A DNA stretch of 64,000 bases from Clostridiales bacterium. GTDB lineage: Bacteria; Bacillota; Clostridia; Christensenellales; Aristaeellaceae. This document shows, piece after piece, positions 31,705 through 40,365 of this stretch. Under the pieces are notes generated by a model. The model searched no databases and was not told the DNA's origin. It saw only the letters and a list, made by a program, of their open reading frames with translations. Position 1 is the first letter of the stretch; each line of letters opens with the position of its first letter. The stretch is from contig SFJH01000002.1 in the NCBI GenBank assembly GCA_004555155.1, forward strand, positions 62,001-126,000, written 5' to 3'. The position numbers and the translations under genes were made by a program.

Positions 31705-32442
31705 ATGCCGAAGCTAGAACCCTATTCCAAAAAACTCCCTTACAGCTACGCTCTGGGCGTGTTTCCTTCGCTGATGCTGCTGGAGGCGCGTCCGGACACC
31801 GCGCTGCGCCTGCTGCTGCACCCGGACGGCCTGGAAAATGAGGGCGTGGGCAAGCTGCGCGAGCGCTGCGCCGCGCTGGGTGTCCGGGAGGAGCAGGCCG
31901 AGCGCGTGCTGCGCCGCGAATCCAGGAAGGACAACTGCTTTGCCGGACTGGTGTTTGAGAAATATGAATCCACGCTGGAGCCGAACCTGTGCCACGCGGT
32001 GCTGTGCCAGATTTCCGACAGTGGCAATGTGGGCACGGCGCTGCGTTCGCTGCTGGGCTTCGGCATCCGCGACGTGGCCATCATCCGCCCCTGCGTGGAT
32101 GTGTTCGATCCCCACGTGCTGCGCGCGTCCATGGGCGCGTTCTACAAGATGCGCGTGCACACCTTCGATACCTTCGAGGACTATCGCGCGCTCTACCCCG
32201 ACCGGCCGCTGTACCCCTTCATGCTGGACGGCGCAAAGACGCTGAACGAAGTGGCCGCCGCCGCAAAGCCGCCGTTTTCCCTGGTGTTCGGCAACGAAGC
32301 GTCCGGACTGCCCGCCCGCTTTGCCGCGCTGGGCCAGAGCGTGTTCATTCCCCAGAGCGATGAAATCGATTCGCTGAACCTCGCCGTCGCGGTGTCCGTC
32401 GGCAGCTATGTCTTTATGCACGGAGGCAATATCCATGAATGA
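31705..32442 (+). CDS. SpoU/TrmH-family RNA 2'-O-methyltransferase
   Basis: A 245-residue SPOUT methyltransferase. The three SpoU motifs are clear: SDSGNVGTALRS (near 109-120) with the catalytic Arg, LVFGNEASGLP (near 193) and DSLNLAVAVSVGSY (near 222). The N-terminal 85 residues are family-variable and probably bind RNA. The target is tRNA or 23S rRNA, unresolved. It begins 13 bp after mscS and overlaps the UPF0340 gene by 8 bp, so translation is coupled. Confidence 0.9.
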   Translation: MPKLEPYSKKLPYSYALGVFPSLMLLEARPDTALRLLLHPDGLENEGVGKLRERCAALGVREEQAERVLRRESRKDNCFAGLVFEKYESTLEPNLCHAVLCQISDSGNVGTALRSLLGFGIRDVAIIRPCVDVFDPHVLRASMGAFYKMRVHTFDTFEDYRALYPDRPLYPFMLDGAKTLNEVAAAAKPPFSLVFGNEASGLPARFAALGQSVFIPQSDEIDSLNLAVAVSVGSYVFMHGGNIHE

Positions 32443-32998
32443 GCTTCAGAATGAAATCTACGCGGCCGCCACGGCAGCCATCACCGAGCTGATCGACTGC
32501 GACCGTCCCTTCTTCAACCCCGTCAAGCTCCTGGTCGTCGGCGGCTCCAGCAGTGAAATGGCCGGCGGCGTCATCGGCCACCAGTCCACCTTTGAACTGG
32601 GCGAGGCGCTGGCGCAGGCCGCGCTGGATCTGGCGGAAGCGCGCGGCTTTGCCTGCGCGTTCCAGTGCTGCGAGCATCTCAACCGCGCGCTGGTGATCGA
32701 GCGCGCCGCCGCCGAGGCCCGCGGCTATGAGATCGTCTGCGCCGTGCCCCGGCCCAAGGCGGGCGGCTCACTGGCCACCGCGGCCTATCGCCGGATGCGC
32801 GATCCCGTGCTGGTGGAGCGCGTCGCCGCGGACGCGGGCATTGACGTGGGTCTGACCCTCATCGGCATGCACCTGCGCGCCGTGGCTGTGCCGATCCGCC
32901 TGAGCGTCAAAGCCATCGGCTGCGCGACCGTCACCGCCGCCCGCACCCGCCCGAAGCTGATCGGCGGCGAGCGCGCGAAGTACACCGCCGAGGACTGA
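32435..32998 (+). CDS. UPF0340 / TIGR01440 family protein (YwlG-like)
   Basis: A 187-residue protein of the UPF0340 family (Bacillus YwlG type). Conserved stretches are VVGGSSSEMAGGVIGHQSTFELG, FQCCEHLNRALVIERA and DVGLTLIGMHLRAVAVPIR. The family has a Rossmann-like alpha/beta fold but no assigned reaction. GGAGG lies 8 nt before the ATG at 32435, inside the upstream gene's last codons. Its coupling with a SpoU methyltransferase is not obviously explanatory. Confidence 0.9.
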   Translation: MNELQNEIYAAATAAITELIDCDRPFFNPVKLLVVGGSSSEMAGGVIGHQSTFELGEALAQAALDLAEARGFACAFQCCEHLNRALVIERAAAEARGYEIVCAVPRPKAGGSLATAAYRRMRDPVLVERVAADAGIDVGLTLIGMHLRAVAVPIRLSVKAIGCATVTAARTRPKLIGGERAKYTAED

Positions 32999-33031
32999 CT
33001 TTCGAACTCTTCTGAAAAGGAGCTGCCGCGC

Positions 33032-34630
33032 ATGTTCACCCAATTCTTTCCCGTACTGATGTCCCACTATCGCACGGATGCGCTGGAGCTTCCCCGTCCC
33101 GTCGGCGCGCGGCGTGCGCGCGCGGAATCCGACGCGCTGGAGGCGCTGCGCAGGGAACCTGGCGCCTTGCCGCTCTCTGCCCGCCTGCGCAATCCCAAGG
33201 AATATCAAGCGCTCCAGAGGCGCAGGCGCGATGACCTGCTGGCGCTTCTGCTGGCAGAGCCCGTGCCCGACGTGCTCGAGCGCATCGTCGATCTCATCGC
33301 CGCCATCGTCGAGGAGATCACCTGGTCGGCCAATCCTGACAGGATTCCCTTCGAGGACGAAAATCATCCGGAGATCGACGTGCAGAGCGCTGAAACCGCC
33401 GTGCTGTTTGGCTGGACAGTACATCTGCTGGGCGAGCGCCTGGACGCGAGCGTCTCCGGGCGCATGCGCAGCGAAGTGCGACGCCGGTTTTTCCGGCCCG
33501 CGCTGGTCCACGACGACTACGGTTTCATGCGCGGCGAGGCCCCCTGCCCCATGACCATCGCTTCCGACCTGTTGCTTTCGGCGCTGCTGCTGGAAAACGA
33601 CGAAGCGCGCCTTGGCCGCCTGCTTCGGCCCGCGCTGAAGCTGCTGGACGAATGCTGCGGCCGACACGGCCGCGAACTCGCGCCGTTGGCGGAGACGGTC
33701 TCGGACATCTCCGCCGTATCCGATCTCACGCGGCTGCTGCGGGACATGACGCGGCAGTACGTCGATCTGTCCGGCAGCATCCCCACCGGAGACTGGCTGG
33801 ACGAAATTCTCTACGCCTGGATCCAGGACGATCTGTTCAACGATCCCGCCGGAGACGGCATGCAGCCCCCGCTGTCCGGCTGCGACGTGTTCCGCATCGG
33901 CGAAGCGGCCAGCGACCAACCGCTCATCGATCTGGGCGCGCACCTGCATCACCGCAGTCACCGCCCGCCCGCGACCGTCACCGGCCGCCTGCTGGAGCCC
34001 TCCGTCAGCGACCGCCTGGAGTCCACCTTTGGGAAGCCCCAGCGGCTGCGCTATGCTGCGCTGCGCAACAATCTGCTGATGGCGGCCCGGGTGCCGGGGC
34101 TGTACTGCTCGATGCACGTGGGCGGCAGACGCGGCAATGCGGGAGACATCTGCCTGTTCGCCGACGGCGCGCCGATTCTGGTGGACGGCGGCCGCGGCTG
34201 TTCCGTCCGAAATCTGCCCGTCATCGCGGGAAGGGAACCGCTGGAAGCGCCCTCGCGCCCCTGCATCGCGGATTTTCAGGCGCGGGAAGATCAGGAGATG
34301 ATGTCTGTCGATCTGACGCACGCCTATCCCGCCGCCTGCGGTCTGCGCTCCTACCAGCGCACCGCGCTGACCCTTCGTGCGGAACACACCGTGCGGATCG
34401 TCGATGCGGTGGATCTGGAGCGACCGGCGACCGTCGCCTTTCGCTTCGTCGCCGCCGCGCGCCCGACGGTGCTGAGCGCGGCCATCCGCTTCGGCTCCGT
34501 GCGCATGACCTGGGAGGGTGACTTCACCATCTCCGCCAAGCCCATGGAAAACGGCCTGACCTGTATCGAGCTGATCGCCGTCGAGCCCGTCCGCCAGGCC
34601 TTCTTCGCCTTCAATTTTGAGCGCGCATGA
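33032..34630 (+). CDS. Heparinase II/III-like protein, cytoplasmic
   Basis: A 532-residue protein with the overall plan of heparinase II/III-like lyases: an alpha-helical toroid (about 1-350, including WSANPDRIPFEDENHPEID and SAETAVLFGWTVHLL) and a C-terminal beta-sandwich. The characteristic metal/active-site turn near residue 365 reads MHVGGRRGNAGDICLFADG, followed by PILVDGG. The usual HxHxD form is not present here (HVGGRRGNAGD), so lyase activity is doubtful. No signal peptide is visible, so any substrate would be an imported uronate-containing oligosaccharide. The gene lies between UPF0340 and pcp, 33 bp after the former. Confidence 0.65.
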   Translation: MFTQFFPVLMSHYRTDALELPRPVGARRARAESDALEALRREPGALPLSARLRNPKEYQALQRRRRDDLLALLLAEPVPDVLERIVDLIAAIVEEITWSANPDRIPFEDENHPEIDVQSAETAVLFGWTVHLLGERLDASVSGRMRSEVRRRFFRPALVHDDYGFMRGEAPCPMTIASDLLLSALLLENDEARLGRLLRPALKLLDECCGRHGRELAPLAETVSDISAVSDLTRLLRDMTRQYVDLSGSIPTGDWLDEILYAWIQDDLFNDPAGDGMQPPLSGCDVFRIGEAASDQPLIDLGAHLHHRSHRPPATVTGRLLEPSVSDRLESTFGKPQRLRYAALRNNLLMAARVPGLYCSMHVGGRRGNAGDICLFADGAPILVDGGRGCSVRNLPVIAGREPLEAPSRPCIADFQAREDQEMMSVDLTHAYPAACGLRSYQRTALTLRAEHTVRIVDAVDLERPATVAFRFVAAARPTVLSAAIRFGSVRMTWEGDFTISAKPMENGLTCIELIAVEPVRQAFFAFNFERA

Positions 34631-34650
34631 CCGCGCATGGGAGTGAAATC

Positions 34651-35229
34651 ATGTCCCGCATCCTGCTGACCGCCTTCGAACCCTTTGGGGGCGAGACCGT
34701 CAATCCGTCCATGGAAATTCTGCACCGGCTGTCCGGACGCCCGGACATCGACGCGCTGACCGTTCCGGTGACCTTTCGCGACGCGGCTGCCGCCGTCCTC
34801 CCCCATCTGCCCGGGCACGACGCCGTGCTCATGCTGGGGCAGGCCCGCGGGCGGACCGGACTGACCGTAGAGCGCGTGGCCATCAACGTGGACGACGCCT
34901 CCATCGCCGACAACGCGAAAGAATGTCCATGCGACCAGCCCATCGTGAAAAACGGCCCGGCGGCGCACTTCGCAACGCTGCCGGTAAAGGCCATCGTCGA
35001 AGCCATCCGCGCCGAGGGACTGCCCGCAGCAATCTCCAACTCCGCCGGAACCTTCGTATGCAATCATCTGATGTACTGCGTGTTGCACGCGCTGGAGGGC
35101 AGTGGCGTGCGCGCAGGCTTCATCCATGTCCCCTGCCTGCCCGAGCAGACACAGGGCGATCCCGCTGTTCCCGCCATGCCGCTGGACGATATGACGCGCG
35201 GCATTGAAGCCGCCATCCGCGTTCTCTGA
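34651..35229 (+). CDS. pcp: Pyroglutamyl-peptidase I
   Basis: A 192-residue cysteine peptidase of family C15 that removes N-terminal pyroglutamate from peptides in the cytoplasm. The catalytic triad aligns with known enzymes: E74 in LTVERVAIN, C137 in SNSAGTFVCNH and H159 in GFIHVP. The N-terminal LLTAFEPFGGETVNPS is the family signature. The ATG at 34651 has GGGAG 7 nt upstream; an ATG at 34627, overlapping the previous stop, has no ribosome site. A bidirectional terminator follows. Confidence 0.94.
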   Translation: MSRILLTAFEPFGGETVNPSMEILHRLSGRPDIDALTVPVTFRDAAAAVLPHLPGHDAVLMLGQARGRTGLTVERVAINVDDASIADNAKECPCDQPIVKNGPAAHFATLPVKAIVEAIRAEGLPAAISNSAGTFVCNHLMYCVLHALEGSGVRAGFIHVPCLPEQTQGDPAVPAMPLDDMTRGIEAAIRVL

Positions 35230-35234
35230 ACGTC

Positions 35235-35272
35235 AAACGCCCCGGAAGCCGTCATCCGCTTCCGAGGCGTTT
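35235..35272. terminator. Bidirectional terminator between pcp and the GNAT gene
   Basis: A 15-bp stem, AAACGCCCCGGAAGC / GCTTCCGAGGCGTTT, with one mismatch and an 8-nt loop, with A/T runs on both sides. It overlaps the stop codon of the convergent GNAT gene. Confidence 0.85.
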
Positions 35273-35828
35273 ATCCTTTCAATCGATTGACCATCCAGAT
35301 TTCATCGCGGCAGGAGCCGTCCTCATAGCGAAGGGCGTCGGGCATGCGTCCGATCTCCTCGAAGCCGAGCCGCCGATAGAGCCGCTGCGCGCGCACGTTG
35401 TCCGAAACGACCGTGAGCTCCACCTGTGAAAAGCCCATTCCCGGCGCTTCCCGGAGCAGGGCAGTCAGGATCTCGCCGCCGAGCCCTTCGCTCCAGAAGC
35501 GCTTCCGCACGCAGATGCCGAACTGCGCGCGATGCCGCTTGCGGGGATAGCTGCGCGACACGGGGCTGATCCCGCCGCAGGCGATCATCTCCCCGCCGAA
35601 GAACGCGGCGATCTCCAGCACAGCGGCGTCCTCCAGCTGTTCGGCAATCACATCGGCAACCAGCGCTGCGTCGCCGGGCGCATCGTCCGCGCCGCGCGCC
35701 ATGAATGGCGTCTCCCCATTCACCTGCCGCAGAAACGCAATGCGCTGCGCAGCGTCCCCGGGTTCGGGACTGCGCAGCACGCAGCGTTGTCCGGACTTCA
35801 TCTGAAACACCCGGGCTTCATATTTCAC
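35271..35828 (-). CDS. GNAT-family N-acetyltransferase
   Basis: A 185-residue GNAT. Motif A with the acetyl-CoA pyrophosphate loop is RKRFWSEGLGGEILTALLREA (near 108-128, Q/RxxGxG/A pattern), and motif B is NVRAQRLYRRLGFEEIGR (near 143-160). The N-terminal part (RCVLRSPEPGDAAQRIAFLRQV) resembles RimJ/RimL-like acetyltransferases acting on protein N-termini or small amines; the substrate cannot be named. Its start overlaps the stop of the XpaC-like gene by 4 bp, so it is translated with it. Confidence 0.88.
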   Translation of the reverse strand: MKYEARVFQMKSGQRCVLRSPEPGDAAQRIAFLRQVNGETPFMARGADDAPGDAALVADVIAEQLEDAAVLEIAAFFGGEMIACGGISPVSRSYPRKRHRAQFGICVRKRFWSEGLGGEILTALLREAPGMGFSQVELTVVSDNVRAQRLYRRLGFEEIGRMPDALRYEDGSCRDEIWMVNRLKG

Positions 35829-36823
35829 GATTTGCCTCCCATCGCGCGCAGATCCATGCCCCTCGGCGTGACGAGGCCGTCCTTGGCCATCATGGTCTCC
35901 AGAACCTGAATGTCCGCCTCCACGTCCAGCGCCTCCGTGCGGAACAGCCGGTCCTGCTGCTGTTCAAAGGCGGTGATCAGCGAATCGAGGATGTTTTCGA
36001 TCTTCTTCCGCGAGGCCACGATGTTTTCGCCCTGATAGCTCTGCTTCTCCATCAGCGCATAGCTTTCCAGCAGCTTGAAGGTGGTGGGCAGATAGTAGTT
36101 CATGAATTTCTTCACTTCATCGGCGCGCTCTGGCTTCTGGCGCACCACGGCAAAGATGCTGGCGGTCAGCTCGCCGATGCGGTCGATGCGCCGGGACACG
36201 CCCTCGTCGTCGATCTCGTCGTTCAGGCGGCGGATCTGCTTCAGCTTCTCTTCAAACTCATTCTCCTGGAAGGCGGGCTGAGGCTTCGGCTTCGGCGGCT
36301 TCTGGGGTTCCGGACGGGGCGCTTCCGCCTCCTGAACCGGCTCGGGGGCCGTCTTGCGCTCCCGGTTGATCTCGGCCTTCACGCCGTCCGAATGGATGGT
36401 AACGTTGATAAAGGGCGCCTTGCGCGATTCCGCCGCGTCCGTAAACACGGTCTCCACCGCCGTCAGCACCAGCACGCCGCGGCTGCGGTCGATGTATGCG
36501 TCGCTGCCCAGATAGCCCTTGTCGATCATCACCTGAAGATCGCTCAGAACCAGCGACGGCGTCTTGCCCAGCTTGGCGGACAGCTCGTGCACGTCCACCT
36601 CGCAGCGGTCGCCGATAATCGCCGCATAGTTGCGGTAGTCCACCATCTTCTTGCTGTGCCAGATGGCCGCGATCTTCTTCACGCCCAGCAGCGCGCCGAT
36701 CGGCCAGAAGATGCAGAGCATGATCGCCACCGCGATCCAGGAAGGCCCCTTATCCTCTTTTTCATAGGGAACATAGACCCGTCCCCCGCGACGATTGACT
36801 TCATTGCGCTTTTTCGCACACAT
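35825..36823 (-). CDS. XpaC-family protein (5-bromo-4-chloroindolyl phosphate hydrolysis family)
   Basis: A 332-residue protein. The C-terminal half (about 185-320) matches XpaC: FMNYYLPTTFKLLESYALME, NIVASRKKIENILDSLITAFEQQQDRLF and DVEADIQVLETMM. The N-terminus has one or two membrane segments (SWIAVAIMLCIFWPIGALLGV, about 28-48), then a winged-helix-like stretch (YAAIIGDRCEVDVHELSAKLG...LQVMIDKGYLG, about 65-110) and a Pro/Lys/Glu linker. XpaC relatives often accompany TelA tellurite-resistance proteins; none is here. The extra winged-helix-like domain is odd. It lies downstream of the helicase gene. Confidence 0.8.
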   Translation of the reverse strand: MCAKKRNEVNRRGGRVYVPYEKEDKGPSWIAVAIMLCIFWPIGALLGVKKIAAIWHSKKMVDYRNYAAIIGDRCEVDVHELSAKLGKTPSLVLSDLQVMIDKGYLGSDAYIDRSRGVLVLTAVETVFTDAAESRKAPFINVTIHSDGVKAEINRERKTAPEPVQEAEAPRPEPQKPPKPKPQPAFQENEFEEKLKQIRRLNDEIDDEGVSRRIDRIGELTASIFAVVRQKPERADEVKKFMNYYLPTTFKLLESYALMEKQSYQGENIVASRKKIENILDSLITAFEQQQDRLFRTEALDVEADIQVLETMMAKDGLVTPRGMDLRAMGGKS

Positions 36824-36886
36824 CGCACTCACCCCTTCGGCGCACAAATTCATGTTTATTGTAGCACAAGATTGTAAATATTTTGT

Positions 36887-39196
36887 TTACTTTTGTCCAT
36901 CCCAGAAATCTTTCATCCGATTCTTAAGCTGTTCTAATTTTTTCATGCGCTCGACGCGCCAGTAGGGCGGCAACAGCTCGCGCACCTTTTCGCCGTCATA
37001 GCGCGTGTCCATCAGCAGCACCACGCCGCGGTCGGTTTCCGTGCGGATGACGCGGCCGGCGGCCTGCAGCACCCTGCGCATGCCCGGATAGGTATAGGCC
37101 ACATCATAGCCGGTGCCGAAGCCGTCGTCGTACAGCTCCTGCAGCATGCTCCGCTCGAAGCCGATCTGGGGAATGCCCGTGGATACGATCGCCGCGCCGC
37201 TCAGCCGATCGTCGGGCAAATCCACGCCCTCGGCAAACACGCCGCCCAGCACGATGAACGCCAGCATGCTGCGCGTCGGATGCTCCTCGAAGCATTCGAT
37301 GAACTGCGTCCGGGCGGCTTCGTCCATGGCGCTCTGCTGGCGCATGGCAAAATCGTCCGGGAAGGTGAACCGGTAGCGCTCAAAGGCCTGGTTCAGATAG
37401 GCGAACGACGGAAAGCAGGCCAGATAGTTGCCCGGATGCGCCTGAACCATGGCGTGCAGAATCTGCACCACCGCGCCCAGCGTGCGCTCGCGATCGTTGA
37501 ACTTCACCGACACCGGCAGCTTCAGCGCCAGCAGATTCTCCGGCGGAAACGGAGATTCCAGCCGAAGCAGCACATCCGCGCCGCCCGCATCCAGCCCCAG
37601 CTGCCGGGCATAGTGATCCATCGGCGCGAGCGTGGCGGAAAACAGCGCCGCACCGCCCACCCGCTGAAACACCTTGCGCAGATGCTCCGAGGGATCGTAG
37701 CACCACAGCCGCACGCAGATGCGCTTGCCCTCGGGCAGGATCATCACGCGGTAGCGCGTTTCGTCAAACTGCCGCGCGACGCGGGCAAACCAGGCCGCGT
37801 CCAGCATCAGCTTGCCCACCTCCGGTTCCGGCGACTGCAGCTGCTCCGCCGCGTCCGCAAAGGTCTGCGCCGCCAGCAGAAATGCTTCCGGAATCTCGGA
37901 CAGGGCCTCCGGCTCCGCATCGGGCCTCGTCAGTACCTTCAGCAGCGCCGTGAGCGCCTGGTAGGTCGGGCTCTGACGTCCTTCATACCGGCCGATCAGC
38001 CGCCGCACCTCCTCCACCCGCGTGCCGGACAGCTCCACGGAGAGCATGTCCCGCGCGCGGTCGGGCAGATTGTGCGCCTCGTCGATCAGCAGACCGGCCT
38101 TCGATTTCTGATCGAAATACCGCCGCAGATGCACCCGGGGATCGAAGGCATAATTGTAGTCGCAGATAATCACATCCGCCTGCTCCGACAGATCCAGCGA
38201 CAGCTCATAGGGGCAAAGCTCGTATTCCACCGCCAGCCTGCGAATCGCCTCCGCATCCGCGGCTTCGATATTCAGCCCCTCGCGCAGCGCTTCCCGCCGC
38301 CGGGCGTAGTAATCCGCGGCATAGGGGCAGCCGAAGCAGTCCTTTTTCTCCAGAAGACAGCACTTTTCCTTGGCCGTAATTGAAATCGACCGCAGCTTCA
38401 GGCCCTGTTCCCGCATGCGCTCCAACGCCAACTCCGCAGCGCGGCGGCCGGTGGTGCGGGCGGTCAGATAGAACAGCGCCGTGACCTTTCCCTTCCCCAG
38501 CGCCTTCAGCGCGCCGAACAGCGACGCAGCCGTCTTGCCGATGCCCGTGGGCGCTTCGATCAGCGTGCGCGTGCCATCGCGCATGGCGCGATAGATCTGC
38601 GCGGCCATCTCCCGCTGCCCGTCCCGGTAATTCTCGAAGGGGAACCTCATGTTCATCAGCGTGGGCACGGACTGCTCCCGCCACGCGTCCAGCGCCGCCA
38701 CCCACCTCGCGTAGGGCTCCGCGCAGCGCAGGAACACCGCCCGCAGCTCGTCAATGGAATAGCGCCTGCGGTAGCTGTTCTGCGCGCCGTCCAGGCGATA
38801 GTAGCACAGCGCCACCTCGGCTCCGTCCGCGCCCTCGTTGGCGCAGAGCAGGTACGCGTAAATCTGACCCTGCGCCAGATGCGCCGGATAGTCATCGATG
38901 CGGATCAGCGACGGCTGCTGTGCGGTAGTCTTGATCTCGAGCACGCGGAGCGCCCCGTCTTTCCGGCTCACAGCGTCGGCCCGCCCCTGCACGCGCATTT
39001 CTACGCCTTCCACCGTCTCGACTCTGGAAACGTACTCCTCCGCCGTCCATTCGTCCCCCAGCATGGCCTGAAGCTGCCGGTGTCCCAGCGAGCCGTCATT
39101 CATGCGATCGATCATCTCGGCCGCGGGCACAAGGTCGCCGGTTTGCAGCGTGAACTCCGCCAGCGCGCGGACGTTGATCGAATGATTTTTCGGCAT
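36887..39196 (-). CDS. DinG/XPD-like Fe-S helicase with N-terminal Cas4/RecB-type nuclease domain
   Basis: A 769-residue fusion. Residues about 35-120 form a PD-(D/E)XK nuclease: D74 in QGRADAV, E87-I-K89 in LEIKT and a QxxxY motif at 111-115 (GQIYAYL). The SF2 helicase follows: Walker A EAPTGIGKT (214-222), four Cys of an Fe-S cluster (C279 or C280, C287, C290, C328), DEAH (372-375), and helicase C-terminal motifs including VFAEGVDLPDDRLSG and AAGRVIRTETDRG. It should unwind and cut branched or 5'-tailed DNA during repair. GGGGAGG precedes the ATG at 39196. It is divergent from manA, with overlapping promoters. Confidence 0.9.
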   Translation of the reverse strand: MPKNHSINVRALAEFTLQTGDLVPAAEMIDRMNDGSLGHRQLQAMLGDEWTAEEYVSRVETVEGVEMRVQGRADAVSRKDGALRVLEIKTTAQQPSLIRIDDYPAHLAQGQIYAYLLCANEGADGAEVALCYYRLDGAQNSYRRRYSIDELRAVFLRCAEPYARWVAALDAWREQSVPTLMNMRFPFENYRDGQREMAAQIYRAMRDGTRTLIEAPTGIGKTAASLFGALKALGKGKVTALFYLTARTTGRRAAELALERMREQGLKLRSISITAKEKCCLLEKKDCFGCPYAADYYARRREALREGLNIEAADAEAIRRLAVEYELCPYELSLDLSEQADVIICDYNYAFDPRVHLRRYFDQKSKAGLLIDEAHNLPDRARDMLSVELSGTRVEEVRRLIGRYEGRQSPTYQALTALLKVLTRPDAEPEALSEIPEAFLLAAQTFADAAEQLQSPEPEVGKLMLDAAWFARVARQFDETRYRVMILPEGKRICVRLWCYDPSEHLRKVFQRVGGAALFSATLAPMDHYARQLGLDAGGADVLLRLESPFPPENLLALKLPVSVKFNDRERTLGAVVQILHAMVQAHPGNYLACFPSFAYLNQAFERYRFTFPDDFAMRQQSAMDEAARTQFIECFEEHPTRSMLAFIVLGGVFAEGVDLPDDRLSGAAIVSTGIPQIGFERSMLQELYDDGFGTGYDVAYTYPGMRRVLQAAGRVIRTETDRGVVLLMDTRYDGEKVRELLPPYWRVERMKKLEQLKNRMKDFWDGQK

Positions 39197-39214
39197 GCGT
39201 TTTCCTCCCCGGGC

Positions 39215-39243
39215 TTGACAGTTCGGCTTCCCGATGGTACATT
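39215..39243 (+). promoter_or_regulatory. Sigma-A promoter of manA
   Basis: TTGACA (39215-39220), 17-bp spacer, TACATT (39238-39243). Confidence 0.75.
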
Positions 39244-39249
39244 GTATAT

Positions 39250-39268
39250 ATGAGAGCATTCCCTCTCA
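39250..39268. promoter_or_regulatory. Palindrome between divergent manA and helicase promoters
   Basis: TGAGAG (39251-39256), 6-nt centre, CTCTCA (39263-39268). It overlaps the helicase -10 box and the manA start region, so one bound protein could affect both. Confidence 0.45.
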
Positions 39269-39296
39269 GTATAATTCACTTCACTGTATTTTGCAA
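39268..39296 (-). promoter_or_regulatory. Sigma-A promoter of the nuclease-helicase gene
   Basis: TTGCAA (39291-39296), 17-bp spacer, TATACT (39268-39273), minus strand. Confidence 0.7.
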
Positions 39297-39313
39297 GCAG
39301 GAGGACATGTACA

Positions 39314-40327
39314 ATGGACATCTATCCGCTTTTGATGGCTCCCTATTTCCGCCATGGCGAGGCGACGCCCTGGGGCGGCAGCATGCTGCGCGACGCGTTC
39401 ATGAAGGATGCGCCCGACGACCGCACCGGCGAAAGCCTCGAGGTTTCCGCGCTTGCCGATCGCGAGAGCGTCGTGCGCAACGGCGTTCACGCCGGCAAGA
39501 CCTTCACCAAGATGATCGAGCTGTGGGGCGAATCGCTGACCGGCGCGTATGAGGGCGAGTTCCCGCTGCTTCTGAAGCTGCTGGACGCGCAGCAGATGCT
39601 GTCCGTTCAGGTGCATCCCGGCGATGCATACGGCATGGCGCACGATGGCAAGCTGGGCAAGAGCGAGGCCTGGATCGTGCTCAACTGCGAACCCGGCGCC
39701 AAAATCGCCTACGGTCTGAACACCAACGGCGAGGATCTGCGCAAGATCGTGGAGGACGGCCGTCTGGAGTCCGCACTCCACTGGGAGGTCGTGCGTCCCG
39801 GCGACGTGTTCTACATTCCCAACGGCATGGTGCACGCCCTCGGCGGCGGCATCCAGGTCTACGAAATCCAGCAGTCCAGCGACGCGACCTACCGCTTCTG
39901 GGATTGGGGCCGCGTGGGCAAGGACGGCAAGCCCCGCGAGCTGCACACCGAAAAGGCCCTGGACGTGAGCGTTCCGGATCGCCATCTCTCCCGCATCGAG
40001 GGCACGACCGTGCTGTGCAAGGGCGGCAGCCGCACCTATTACATCTCTGAGGAGCATTTTGAGCTGTGCCGCCTGAACCTCTCCGGCAAAATGCCGCTGG
40101 AGAGCGGCCGCATGCTCTTCCTGACGCCCATGTCCCCGTGCACGCTGCACTGGGCGGATGAGACGCTGGAACTGAACGCCTTCGACAGCGTTGTGGTGCC
40201 CGCCGAACTGGAGGGCGTCTCGCTTGAGGGCGACACCAAGGTGCTGATGTCCTCGCTCCCGGACCGGGAGAAGCTCCGCGCCGAGCTGGGCTACCGCGCC
40301 GAGAACGTCGCCGGCCTGATGGACTGA
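39314..40327 (+). CDS. manA: Mannose-6-phosphate isomerase, class I
   Basis: A 337-residue cupin-type isomerase that interconverts mannose 6-phosphate and fructose 6-phosphate. The zinc ligands are Q99 and H101 in SVQVHPGD, E118 in GKSEAW and H174 in GMVHALGGG. The length fits the short Bacillota type. An AGGAGG-type site lies before the ATG at 39314. It stands alone between its own promoter and the hairpin at 40366-40396, so it probably feeds glycan precursor synthesis or mannose use rather than a linked catabolic operon. Confidence 0.95.
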   Translation: MDIYPLLMAPYFRHGEATPWGGSMLRDAFMKDAPDDRTGESLEVSALADRESVVRNGVHAGKTFTKMIELWGESLTGAYEGEFPLLLKLLDAQQMLSVQVHPGDAYGMAHDGKLGKSEAWIVLNCEPGAKIAYGLNTNGEDLRKIVEDGRLESALHWEVVRPGDVFYIPNGMVHALGGGIQVYEIQQSSDATYRFWDWGRVGKDGKPRELHTEKALDVSVPDRHLSRIEGTTVLCKGGSRTYYISEEHFELCRLNLSGKMPLESGRMLFLTPMSPCTLHWADETLELNAFDSVVVPAELEGVSLEGDTKVLMSSLPDREKLRAELGYRAENVAGLMD

Positions 40328-40365
40328 GCTTTCCGGATTCCAATCAGACCGTGAAAAACGCAGAT

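Noticed and set aside
36887..39196. CRISPR-associated Cas4 or phage-defence island
   Set aside because: The nuclease domain is Cas4/RecB-like, but no cas gene, repeat array or defence gene is near; repair is the simpler reading.
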